From Stomorhina lunata (lineage: Eukaryota; Arthropoda; Insecta; Diptera; Rhiniidae): a DNA stretch of 64,000 nucleotides. A model generated the notes under the pieces. It had not been told where the DNA came from. It did not search any database and was given only the letters and a program-made list of their open reading frames with translations. The position numbers and the translations under genes are program-made. Position 1 is the first letter of the stretch. The number at the start of each line of letters is the position of its first letter. Shown in pieces: positions 1 to 10,980 of the stretch. The stretch lies in the NCBI GenBank assembly GCA_933228675.1, contig OW121745.1, forward strand, positions 80,846 through 144,845, written 5' to 3'.

Positions 1-484
1 CATTAGATGCAAGAAATGTTGCTAGCATTGTTGAAACTACTGTTGAGTTTCCATCGCTTATTTCGGGAACATCATCAAAAATCTCCACTGAAGCCGCTAT
101 ACGTTCTTCTGGTGAGTACAGGACCGCTGGAATAACCGATTCTACATTAGCATAGCGAATTTTGTTGCGGCGAAAGTATTGGTATCCTTTAGTCTTAGGA
201 AAAGTTACGCAAAAGTAGCACAATTCATTGCAGTGCTCCGTACGTGGTAGCCAAATTGTTGGTACAGCGTACTTTATTGTTGACCTGCCATCAGTAAACG
301 TGCATAAATTTCTATAACAATAGTCGCACACGACTTCCGGAGTATACCACAAGTAAGGAACATAAGCAGTTTTGAATATTTTCTGAAACGAATTAACCAC
401 TGTTTTCGTAATATTCCTCAAATTTTTATTTGGTGCGAATAAGCCACAAACGTAACAAAAGTTATTTCGAGTCGGGCACTGCAT
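1..484 (-). CDS. Cys-rich transposon-type protein, N-terminal part, running off the window edge
   Basis: Reading the minus strand from an ATG at 484-482, the frame stays open for about 161 codons to the window edge. It opens with FCYVCG (C10, C13), then a VVCDYC pair (C53, C56), then PTIWLPRTEH and CYFC (residues 89-92), and finishes in an acidic stretch. Paired CxxC motifs suggest two zinc-binding sites. The same order (FCNVCG, LCDLC, PMMWKKP, CYFC) occurs in the protein at 46535-48216, so the two are relatives, though clearly diverged. From memory this layout matches unnamed proteins repeated in insect and cnidarian genomes; I know no established function. The catalytic half would lie left of the window. 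No stop or frameshift is seen, unlike most coding remnants here, so this copy may be intact. Nucleic-acid binding is inferred from the Cys pairs. Confidence 0.7.
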   Translation of the reverse strand, partial: MQCPTRNNFCYVCGLFAPNKNLRNITKTVVNSFQKIFKTAYVPYLWYTPEVVCDYCYRNLCTFTDGRSTIKYAVPTIWLPRTEHCNELCYFCVTFPKTKGYQYFRRNKIRYANVESVIPAVLYSPEERIAASVEIFDDVPEISDGNSTVVSTMLATFLASN

Positions 485-1029
485 TGATAAACGTTGGTCG
501 GGTTCTTTTATCACTGATACTGAGAATAAAACACTTTTCTATTAAGATTTAAAAACAATACTCTTTATTTACGAATAACTTTACAATTACTTATAACTTT
601 GATTTAATCACACGATTTTTTTTTTAATCTGAGAATTGATAAAAATTAATTTTTTTAAAAAAATTTGACGTGCTACTGACATTTCCAGGAATCTGCCTGC
701 TCGATTGGATCACTGAAAAAGGGTTAAAAACTTATCCTAAGTCTTTCACATAGGCAGAAAAATGGACACTACGAGCATTATATTTTATATGAAAAAAAAA
801 AAAAAATCTGACGTGTACATGAAAATCGCCGATACACGTGTATTTTTATTTTTTCTCCCCTTTCCGAAAATGTATATTTGGTTCATGGGACAGAAAAAAA
901 GTTAGTTTTTGTAACGCGGTGTTATGACCGGAAATCAAAATCCGTCAACTAGTGCTCAAAGCTACGTGGGACCGGAAATGCCATCGTTAAATATTAATAA
1001 CAATGAGGATAACATACCGTCTGATGTAA
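485..1029. other. AT-rich stretch with one 36-codon frame
   Basis: This is probably upstream sequence of the left-edge gene. The only frame that looks like protein runs from an ATG at 924 (plus) to a stop at 1032-1034. It encodes 36 residues rich in S, N, P and D and stops exactly where the 11-bp minisatellite starts. A GTAAC after GAT near 1026 could be a splice donor, which would make it a first exon, but nothing supports that beyond composition. The rest is A/T runs. Confidence 0.3.
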
Positions 1030-1345
1030 CCTAGAACTGAACTAGAACTGAGCTAGAACTGAACTAGAACTGAACCTAGAACTGAACCTAGAACTGAACT
1101 AGAACTGAACTAGCACTAAACTAGAACTGAATCAGAACTGAACTAGAACAGAACTAAACTGAACTAGAACTGACTTATATCTGAACTAGAACTGACCTAT
1201 TCCTCAATTAGAACTGATCTGCAACTGAAATAGAACTGAACTAGAACTGACTTAGAGTCGAACAAGAATTAAACTAGAACTGACCTATCCCTCAACTAGA
1301 ACTGATCTACAACTGAAATTGAACCGATCTAGAATTTAACTGGAA
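1030..1345. repeat. 11-bp minisatellite (CTAGAACTGAA)
   Basis: The unit CTAGAACTGAA repeats about 28 times. The left part (1030-1150) is fairly regular. The right part is decayed, with CTTAGAACTGA, CTATCCCTCAA and CTGATCTGCAA variants. A longer pattern built from 'GACCTATCCCTCAACTAG' appears twice, near 1193 and 1281, so a multi-unit block was copied after the units diverged. The gradient of decay fits an array that last expanded at its left side. Confidence 0.85.
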
Positions 1346-1350
1346 TTAGG

Positions 1351-4300
1351 ACCGATGTTTATTTAAAAATAAAAATTTTTAATAATTTTATGAATTTTTT
1401 TTCTCAAAATTTTTTTAATTTTTTTTAATTATGTATAACTAATTTTAATTTAATTTTTTATTAAAAAACAATGAAACTTTTATTAAACCTGTAATTATTC
1501 CCAAGACAATAACTCAAACTTATTGCTTAAAAAAATGTATCGACCTTCATGGGATGTTTTTAGTCTTTTCTATATAACTGTTGTAAGACCGTTTCGAAAA
1601 TTTTTCTAAAAATACATGGTGATCGCTTGCAATTTAATTAATCATTTAAAGAAAGTTTGGTTTTTAAGCACTTTTTATTAAAATGTAAAAAATTCTCAAA
1701 ACCATAACTTTGAAATTTATTTTTTTATTTAAAATTTATAATTGTCATATATTTATACTTATTTGACACTAATTTAGTTATTTTTAAATATTAATTTATT
1801 TAACTTAAAGTTCAGAAGTGAAAAATCTAAAATTTATAAAATTTTTCAAAATTTATAATTTTGTTATTTTTTAGTTTTTCTTTTATAACTCTAGTTTTAA
1901 GTTAGTGAACATTTTTTAAAAATTATCTTAAAATTCCTAACACTTTAACGAATAATAAGAAGAAAGTTTTGTTTCATTAAACCAATTTACTAAGTCATAA
2001 GAAATTGCCAAAGTCAAAAATTACAGCATATGAAATTTCTTTAAAATTTTGTGTCAGAACCAACTGTTTTCGCCCTTTTTTAATGTGAGTAACAAATTTA
2101 GATTCCATCTGTTTAACTTAGAGGGTTTTTGAAATAATTATCCCTAAATGTTTCTAATAAAGGCGCTTTCTTTTCAAATTTTATTTTGGAACCCTCCAAC
2201 AGTTTCCTAATGTAACATTTTTAACAATTTAATTCTTAATTTTATTTGATCATAAAATATTAAAACAGTTGAAGTAACTCCTTAATATTTCGATTCTTTC
2301 GATTTCAACTAAAACCCAGTTTTGGCCTTAAAGAATTTGGTATAAAATAACCAAAGGGCGACTAATGGCTTAAAAATATATGAAATTTTAAATGATTAAG
2401 GCGACAAAATGACCATGTGACGCCACTTATTGTTGGATAGGGGCAATAAGAAAATTTTATGAATTAAAAAGAAGGAATTTTTTTTTGAAACTAAAAAAGG
2501 AAACAAAGTTAGTCAATAATTTTTTAAAGGACTTATTGTATTTTCTTCATCTAAATCATTTATGGAATTATATGGAGCAGCTTTGTTTAAGGAAGGGGTT
2601 CTTCTTTTTTTGTCTTGAAAACAATAGCTGAGTATTTAAGGCGTCTTTGGCGTCACCATTGTTGAACTGATCAGAGCAGAAGATGAGTTGCTGTTGGGTG
2701 TTAGTGGCTGGAATCTTGTCTTTTTCAGATTCGAGGTTTTATTGTGGGAGCTTTAGTTTCTTATTTTTTATATAGGTTTTTGTTATAGTTTTCGTTATTT
2801 TGTCAAATACGAAACAGAAAACTGAAATTATCCCGCTGAGTGCTCGTAACTGAAATCACTGAATTTTTAAAGAAAATATTTTTATTTAAAAAAATAAAAA
2901 TATACAAAAAATTTGTTAAGAGTTTTGAAACAGATACCAAAATCAAAGAATGAAAGAAATATTATGTCCAACTTACCATTTTTTTCTTATTGTTAAATTT
3001 AATTTTAATTTTAATTTAAATTTAATTTTAATTTACAATTTTCAACCTATTCTATTGAAATACTGAAAGGCAATGAGCGTCATAAGCCGCCATTATTTGG
3101 CTTCACCTTTTTGAAGGTTGCCACATAGTTTAGTACTAAAAAGTAACTAAGGTGTTACCGTTTATATTTACACAATATATTTATCTCTATATATATTTTT
3201 ATCATGACGCCTGATATAAACTTATTAGTGTGTACATTTTTTTATTGTCTTAAAAATAAAACAAAATTTTTTTTAATTTAAGATAATAAAATTTATTAAT
3301 ATACTATAAAGAAGCAAAACACGGAATTCATTATATTTCCAAACGGAATTGAATTCTGTGACATGGCATTTTCTATAGAAAAATACTGAAATTTTTCTAT
3401 AAAAAAATTTATGAAATTAATTTACAATACTAAATTTTTCCATAGAAAAATCAACGTTTTTGAAGTTTCTGTACACCAAAATTTGCGATACTGAAATTTT
3501 TCTATAAAAAATCCATCGATTAAATATATAAAATATATTGTTAAGATCAAAATTTCGATTTATAAAACATTTTTCAACAAAAAATTTATAAAAAATTTTT
3601 ACACACAATACTGCTACGCAAAGCTTTTTTAAAATCTGAATGTATTAGTTATTAAATTGAGGGTTATTTTAAACATATATATAAATAAAATATGTTATTA
3701 GATTTGAAGAAATATCCTAAGACATATATGTCCCAATGTGGGGCATGGTGCATATTAACAAAAAAATCTTTTTATAAAAAAACACTAAAAATTCAAACAA
3801 TACTTACAATTAATATTTTTAAGTATCGAAATCAGGTTTGAAAAAAAAACAGTTTTAAAAAAATTTAAATTAGACCGACACTTAAATGTTACGCTTTTTG
3901 TTTTTTTCATTGTATTTTTTCTTTGTTTGTCAAAAATAAATAGATTAAAATATATCTTAAATGTTCATAAAAATACATTTGTAAAGCATTTTATCAGCAA
4001 AAACATGTGAAGTATGTACGAAGTCCGAAAAGTAAGAATTAACTATAGAGTGATGCGTGTGGTGCAAATATTATCTTTTACTTCCAGTTTCCTTTTGCTT
4101 TCTTGATATAACAGGGTCAAAAAAATTTACAACTCTTCCTAGTGATTTTGTCTGGTGTAGTTGCCCATGAGTTACAGGATGCCATACACTTTTTAAACTA
4201 TGTGGCATCTCACTTATATATATGACATACATGGCAACGCCTGTCTTCTAATAATTAGAACTATACGAAGTGGCAACCTAATTTGCCGGTGCTTTTAAAA

Positions 4301-4400
4301 ATTTTAGCCTGGCAACAAATTGGGAAGATATAAAACTTTTTTACAACAACAACAAGGCATATAAAACGATGTTCCCACGGCAGTATGTTCTTGGTGTTAA
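1351..4400. other. AT-rich unannotated DNA
   Basis: No gene is seen on either strand. There is a short ATTTTAATTTAA microsatellite near 2998-3040. Scattered TTTCTATAGAAAAA-type palindromes occur near 3371-3500, the same core that forms the arrays from 7982 on. The 63-codon frame at 3417-3608 is made of such A/T repeats and is not credible. The region looks like old, decayed repeat DNA. Confidence 0.5.
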
Positions 4401-4429
4401 AATGAGTGAAATTTTAAAATTGCTTATTT

Positions 4430-6480
4430 TAGAACATTTCAAAACTTTTTTTAACAACTTTGTTTTACCAAAAACGGTGTGAGGTATAGTGTGATATACC
4501 AAACTAAGCCCAATTAGGCCCTCTATTACCCCTATATAGCCAAAGTAATATACAACGCCATTTTTCGGAGCTAGGGCCCGAAATGTAAATTTAGTGAAAT
4601 TTGACTACTTCAAAACTTTTTTTAACAACTTTGTTCTACCAAAAACGGTGTAGGGTATAGTGTGATATACCAAACTAAGCCCAATTAGGCCCTCTATTAC
4701 CCTTATATAGCCAAAGTAATATACAACGCCATTTTTCGGAGCTAGGGCCCGGAAAGTAAATTGAGTGAAATTTTACTATTTCAAAATTTTTTTTAACAAC
4801 TTTGTTCTACCAAAAACGGTGTAGGGTATAGTGTGATATACCAAACTAAGCCCAATTAGGCCCTCTATTACCCTTATATAGCCAAAGTAATATACAACGC
4901 CATTTTTCGGAGCTAGGGCCCGGAAAGTAAATTGAGTGAAATTTTACTATTTCAAAATTTTTTTTAACAACTTTGTTCTACCAAAAACGGTGTAGGGTAT
5001 AGTGTGATATACCAAACTAAGCCCAATTAGGCCCTCTATTACCCCTATATAGCCAAAGTGATATACAACGCCACTTTTCGGAGCTAGGGCCCGGAAAGTA
5101 AATTGAGTGAAATTTTACTATTTCAAAATTTTTTTTAACAACTTTGTTCTACCAAAAACGGTGTAGGGTATAGTGTGATATACCAAACTAAGCCCAATTA
5201 GGCCCTCTATTACCCTTATATAGCCAAAGTAATATACAACGCCATTTTTCGGAGCTAGGGCCCGGAAAGTAAATTGAGTGAAATTTTACTATTTCAAAAT
5301 TTTTTTTAACAACTTTGTTCTACCAAAAACGGTGTAGGGTATAGTGTGATATACCAAACTAAGCCCAATTAGGCCCTCTATTACCCTTATATAGCCAAAG
5401 TAATATACAACGCCATTTTTCGGAGCTAGGGCCCGGAAAGTAAATTGAGTGAAATTTTACTATTTCAAAATTTTTTTTAACAACTTTGTTCTACCAAAAA
5501 CGGTGTAGGGTATAGTGTGATATACCAAACTAAGCCCAATTAGGCCCTCTATTACCCCTATATAGCCAAAGTGATATACAACGCCACTTTTCGGAGCTAG
5601 GGCCCGGAAAGTAAATTGAGTGAAATTTTACTATTTCAAAACTTTTTTTAACAACTTTGTTCTACCAAAAACGGTGTAGGGTATAGTGTGATATACCAAA
5701 CCAAGCCCAATTAGGCCCTCTATTACCCCTATATAGCCAAAGTAATATACAACGCCATTTTTCGGAGCTAGGGCCCGGAAAGTAAATTGAGTGAAATTTT
5801 ACTATTTCAAAATTTTTTTTAACAACTTTGTTCTACCAAAAACGGTGTAGGGTATAGTGTGATATACCAAGCTAAGCCCAATTAGGCCCTCTATTACCCC
5901 TATATAGCGAAAGTAATATACAACGCCATTTTTCGGAGCTAGGGCCCGGAAAGTAAATTGAGTGAAATTTGACTATTTCAAAACTTTTTTTAACAACTTT
6001 GTTCTACCAAAAACGGTGTAGGGTATAGTGTGATATACCAAACCAAGCCCAATTAGGCCCTCTATTACCCCTATATAGCCAAAGTAATATACAACGCCAT
6101 TTTTCGGAGCTAGGGCCCGGAAAGTAAATTGAGTGAAATTTTACTATTTCAAAATTTTTTTTAACAACTTTGTTCTACCAAAAACGGTGTAGGGTATAGT
6201 GTGATATACCAAACTAAGCCCAATTAGGCCCTCTATTACCCCTATATAGCCAAAGTAATATACAACGCCATTTTTCGGAGCTAGGGCCCGGAAAGTAAAT
6301 TGAGTGAAATTTTACTATTTCAAAATTTTTTTAACAACTTTGTTCTACCAAAAACGGTGTGAGGTATATTGTGATATACCAAACTATGCCCAATTAGGTC
6401 CTCTATTACCTCTATATAGCCAAAGTAATATACAACGCCATTTTTCGGAGCTAGGGTCCGAAACGTGACTTAAGTGAATT
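4430..6480. repeat. 171-bp satellite, about 12 tandem units
   Basis: The landmark GTGATATACC recurs every 171 bp (ends at 4500, 4671, 4842, 5013 and so on). Each unit carries ACGGTGTAGGGTATAGTG, AAGCCCAATTAGGCCCTC, TATATAGCCAAAG and GGAGCTAGGGCCCGG. Inner units are almost identical; the first (near 4430-4600) and last (near 6310-6480) are clearly diverged, for instance ACGGTGTGAGGTAT. Such edge divergence is expected of arrays kept uniform by unequal exchange. GCCCAATTAGGC is a short palindrome within the unit. No coding potential is seen. Confidence 0.95.
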
Positions 6481-7800
6481 TTGAAATGAGCTGAAAAACA
6501 GTTATGAGTAAGAGTTTATTTTTAATTTGCTTTCAATTTTTATTTTTGTAACTTGTTTTTATTTGATTTATTTTAACATAATTTTTATTTATTTTTGTAT
6601 TAATTTATATACTTATTCATTTATGTACATAATACAAAGCCTTCAATGGCTGAAATAAAATATTACAAAGCACAAAAACAATAGTCAATTAATTTCAAAA
6701 TACAACAAAAACTAAAATAATATAATTATATTATACAAAATACTAAAATATTATAATTATATTGTACAAAATAACTTAAATTACTACTACGAATTAATAA
6801 TTTTTTATTTGTTAAATTTTATTTTATTTAATTTTATTTTCATGTGTTTGTTGTAAAAGTTTTATATCTTTTTTTTAAATCTCATTGTTGCCACATTAGA
6901 AAATGTACTAAAATGAGTAAAATTGTTCTAAAATTCTAAAAGATTGAGAGGGGGTGGGTTTTTATTTGATTCGCTCAGAGAAATTAAAACCCAACACAAA
7001 TATTTTATTTACTTTGAGTGAAAGAGAGAAAAAACAAAAAAGTTTTATATCTCCGTTTTATATTTTCACGCCGATAAAACTTTAATTTGTTAAAACATTC
7101 TTGTTTATAGCAAAAGCTTTTTAAAGGCCAAAAACAGCTTTTGTGTATGTAATTGTTATATTTGTGTCAACGGGTTAGCTAAGACACAAACTATTTTTAG
7201 ACATTTATTGCTCGTTAATATAGCCAATGCAATTTCTTAGGCGACAAATAAAATAGGAAAAAACAAACTTTTTACAGGATGGTTCAGAAAAAATAGAAAC
7301 AATAACAAGTAAGAGTGTTCGCACAGGCAACAGAAGGGCTTGCAGTAAATTCATCGTGTCCAAATGCTCTTATTCTCATTAACACACACAACATGTTTGA
7401 ACCGAACGTCTATATGAATAGAGCAATATAATATGCCAACAATACAAACAACATGTACAATTCAACATTGATAAGTGAGCTTATTTGAATTTTTTCATCA
7501 TTTTGAATTTGTTTATCAAAGGCAAAATTAGAAGGAATACGCATTGGAAAATGCACAGTGGTTTATAAGATTTTTTTTTTTTATTAGTTTGGTAACTTTT
7601 TAATTGACGTAGTAGAGAAAAATGTGTATGTATAATTATTCCACGTCACCTCAAGTTTTACGGAAAATTACGGTTATAGGGATATAACATTCTAATTGTA
7701 TAATTGAATAGAGCAATAAGAGTTATTCAGAAAAATATATATATACACAGTGAGATTGAATGTATAGAAAAATTATTTTTATGCTAAACATTCAATCGTT
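6481..7800. other. AT-rich unannotated DNA between satellites
   Basis: No gene is recognised. The start keeps fragments resembling the flank of the 171-bp array (AAAAGTTTTATATC near 6856 and 7040). TATAATTATATTAT microsatellite runs lie at 6715-6770. The remainder shows no clear repeat structure by eye. Confidence 0.4.
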
Positions 7801-9851
7801 TTTATAGTAATACGTTTATTTCTTTATAGAAATACGTTTATTTCTTTATAGAAAAATAAACTTAAATTTTTTTCTATGTAAAACACATTTAAAAAAAAAA
7901 TACGTTTTCTAAATAAAAAATACATTTAGTTAAAAAAACAAACTTTTACTTTAAAAATAAAAACATGTTTTTTTTATAGAAAAAGTAAGTTGTTCTATAG
8001 AAAAAGTAAGTTTTTCTATAGAAAAAGTAAGTTTTTCTATAGAAAAAGTAAGTTTTTCTATAGAAAAAGTAAGTTTTTCTATAGAAAAAGTAAGTTTTTC
8101 TATAGAAAAAGTAAGTTTTTCTATAGAAAAAGTAAGTTTTTCTATAGAAAAAGTAAGTTTTTCTATAGAAAAAGTAAGTTTTTCTATAGAAAAAGTAAGT
8201 TTTTCTATAGAAAAAGTAAGTTTTTCTATAGAAAAAGTAAGTTTTTCTATAGAAAAAGTAAGTTTTTCTATAGAAAAAGTAAGTTTTTCTATAGAAAAAG
8301 TAAGTTTTTCTATAGAAAAAGTAAGTTTTTCTATAGAAAAAGTAAGTTTTTCTATAGAAAAAGTAAGTTTTTCTATAGAAAAAGTAAGTTTTTCTATAGA
8401 AAAAGTAAGTTTTTCTATAGAAAAAGTAAGTTTTTCTATAGAAAAAGTAAGTTTTTCTATAGAAAAAGTAAGTTTTTCTATAGAAAAAGTAAGTTTTTCT
8501 ATAGAAAAAGTAAGTTTTTCTATAGAAAAAGTAAGTTTTTCTATAGAAAAAGTAAGTTTTTCTATAGAAAAAGTAAGTTTTTCTATAGAAAAGTAAGTTT
8601 TTCTATAGAAAAAGTAAGTTTTTCTATAGAAAAAGTAAGTTTTTCTATAGAAAAAGTAAGTTTTTCTACAGAAAAAGTAAGTTTTTCTATAGAAAAAGTA
8701 AGTTTTTCTATAGAAAAAGTAAGTTTTTCTATAGAAAAAGTAAGTTTTTCTATAGAAAAAGTAAGTTTTTCTATAGAAAAAGTAAGTTTTTCTATAGAAA
8801 AAGTAAGTTTTTCTATAGAAAAAGTAAGTTTTTCTATAGAAAAAGTAAGTTTTTCTATAGAAAAAGTAAGTTTTTCTATAGAAAAAGTAAGTTTTTCTAT
8901 AGAAAAAGTAAGTTTTTCTATAGAAAAAGTAAGTTTTTCTATAGAAAAAGTAAGTTTTTCTATAGAAAAAGTAAGTTTTTCTATAGAAAAAGTAAGTTTT
9001 TCTATAGAAAAAGTAAGTTTTTCTATAGAAAAAGTAAGTTTTTCTATAGAAAAAGTAAGTTTTTCTATAGAAAAAGTAAGTTTTTCTATAGAAAAAGTAA
9101 GTTTTTCTATAGAAAAAGTAAGTTTTTCTATAGAAAAAGTAAGTTTTTCTATAGAAAAAGTAAGTTTTTCTATAGAAAAAGTAAGTTTTTCTATAGAAAA
9201 AGTAAGTTTTTCTATAGAAAAAGTAAGTTTTTCTATAGAAAAAGTAAGTTTTTCTATAGAAAAAGTAAGTTTTTCTATAGAAAAAGTAAGTTTTTCTATA
9301 GAAAAAGTAAGTTTTTCTATAGAAAAAGTAAGTTTTTCTATAGAAAAAGTAAGTTTTTCTATAGAAAAAGTAAGTTTTTCTATAGAAAAAGTAAGTTTTT
9401 CTATAGAAAAAGTAAGTTTTTCTATAGAAAAAGTAAGTTTTTCTATAGAAAAAGTAAGTTTTTCTATAGAAAAAGTAAGTTTTTCTATAGAAAACGTAAG
9501 TTTTTCTATTGAAAAAGTAAGTTTTTCTATAGAAAAAGTAAGTTTTTCTATAGAAAAAGTAAGTTTTTCTATAGAAAAAGTAAGTTTTTCTATAGAAAAA
9601 GTAAGTTTTTCTGTAGAAAAAGTAAGTTTTTCTATAGAAAAAGTAAGTTTTTCTATAGAAAACGTAAGTTTTTCTATAGAAAACGTAAGTTTTTCTATTG
9701 AAAAAGTAAGTTTTTCTATATAGAAAAAGTAAGTTTTTCTATAGAAAACGTAAGTTTTTCTATAGAACACGTAAGTTTTTCTATAGAACACGTAAGTTTT
9801 TCTATAAAAAAAAAGATTTTCTATAGAAAACGTAAGTTTTTCTATAAAAAA
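7801..9851. repeat. 21-bp palindrome satellite, GTAAG variant
   Basis: From about 7982 the unit is the perfect 16-bp palindrome TTTTTCTATAGAAAAA followed by GTAAG, period 21 bp, about 89 copies. The core 8000-9480 is nearly invariant: one single-base deletion near 8588 and one T-to-C change near 8669. The left lead-in (7801-7981) has decayed forms such as TTTCTTTATAGAAA. The right edge (9490-9851) accumulates AACGTAAG and AACACGTAAG variants before ending in poly-A. Long frames on both strands exist only because 21 is a multiple of 3 and the unit lacks in-frame stops. Every unit carries GTAAGT, the consensus 5' splice-site core. Confidence 0.97.
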
Positions 9852-10980
9852 AAAAAAAAATACTATACTGAATATACATTTGTCAAATAGATACGTTTTT
9901 TCTATAGAAACAACAAAAAAAATTTCAATGCTGACTGATAGAATTTTTTGCTTCTCCTGTAAAATTTTTAAATTTTTAGATAGTGCGGATTGCGTTTTAG
10001 CTGATGATAGTAATAATAAATATTACTTGCAAGATCAAATTGCAAACAGAATTAACATTTTCGGACAAAAATTACCTATTTTATCTAGACAATACTAATA
10101 GACATCAAAAACCACTGTAAACTAAAATAAAAAAAAGATCTTGCCTTTGAACAAATTCAAACACAATGATTTCTTGCTTTTTGCATTTCAATGTTTATCA
10201 AATTTTTGTATGTTTAGTATAAAAGCCAACTACACGAATGGACAAGTTTGATTCGACCTATGACAAAAATAAGACTGTATTCAACATGCGAGTTGTTCGA
10301 TTGCCTTAAAATGAACAACATGTATACAAGTTCGAACAAGTTTGATTAATTCATTCACTCCCAGTTTAAAGAAAATCATTTTCAATGAAGGGAAATATGT
10401 TCGGTTGCTTTAAAATGAACAGCAAAAGAGTGTGTGTAGGCAAGTTTGATCTTTTACAAATAAAAGACAAGTTTTTTGTGCTTTTATTATTGTTGAAGGT
10501 TTTTTAATCAGCAAGTGAAGTTCTCTGTTAGATACCCTTCACCAATGGTATTGCAAAAGTAAAATACATATTTAAAATTGTTAGTGGTTAATAGTTAAGA
10601 TTTTACATTTTTCTTACGATTTTTCCTATTTAAATAAAAAACGATCTTTTTATATCCTTTACCAATACACCAATACATTTTAGGAAATGGTTCCCCAAAA
10701 CACTCTGTAAAATTTTATCAAAATCGGTTCATAAACAACTGAGATATCGCCAAATCACTAAATTTAATATATCGCAATTGCCCAAAGTACGCATTAGAGA
10801 AAGTTTGCTGAAAAAATTAAATGCGGAAATAGGAGAAACCATCCTCCTGGAGAACGGACATATATAAATTTTATATTAGATTATAGAAAATTCCCCCGCC
10901 AAGCTCGTTATTAAAATTTGTCAAAAGAGTTTAATTAACAACTAAGATATCGCCAAAACACTACTTTTGATGTATAGCAA
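9852..10980. other. Spacer between 21-bp arrays with decayed interspersed repeats
   Basis: A 72-codon frame at 9880-10098 has near-normal composition but matches nothing I recognise. GTTCGATTGCCTTAAAATGA occurs near 10294 and a close relative near 10400, a short direct repeat. From 10530 there is GATACCCTTCACCAATGG (mini-me-type edge) and two segments with 'CAAAATCGGTTCATAAACAA' and GATATCGCCAAA. That second family recurs at 44.9-45.8 and 50.0-50.5 kb. No gene is called. Confidence 0.4.

Noticed and set aside
3417..3608. 63-codon minus-strand frame
   Set aside because: Built from decayed TTTCTATAGAAAAA palindromes, F/Y/N/K only, no motif.
4430..6480. Alpha-satellite identity suggested by the 171-bp period
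   Set aside because: No sequence resemblance (no CENP-B-box-like motif) and the surroundings are insect elements; the shared length is coincidence.
7990..9723. 577-codon plus-strand frame and 402-codon minus-strand frame in the GTAAG array
   Set aside because: They encode only a 7-residue repeat dictated by a stop-free 21-bp unit; both strands are open, the hallmark of a satellite and not of a gene.
9880..10098. 72-codon plus-strand frame between the arrays
   Set aside because: Composition is more normal than its neighbours, but there is no recognisable domain, no splice context and its start lies in the decayed edge of the satellite.
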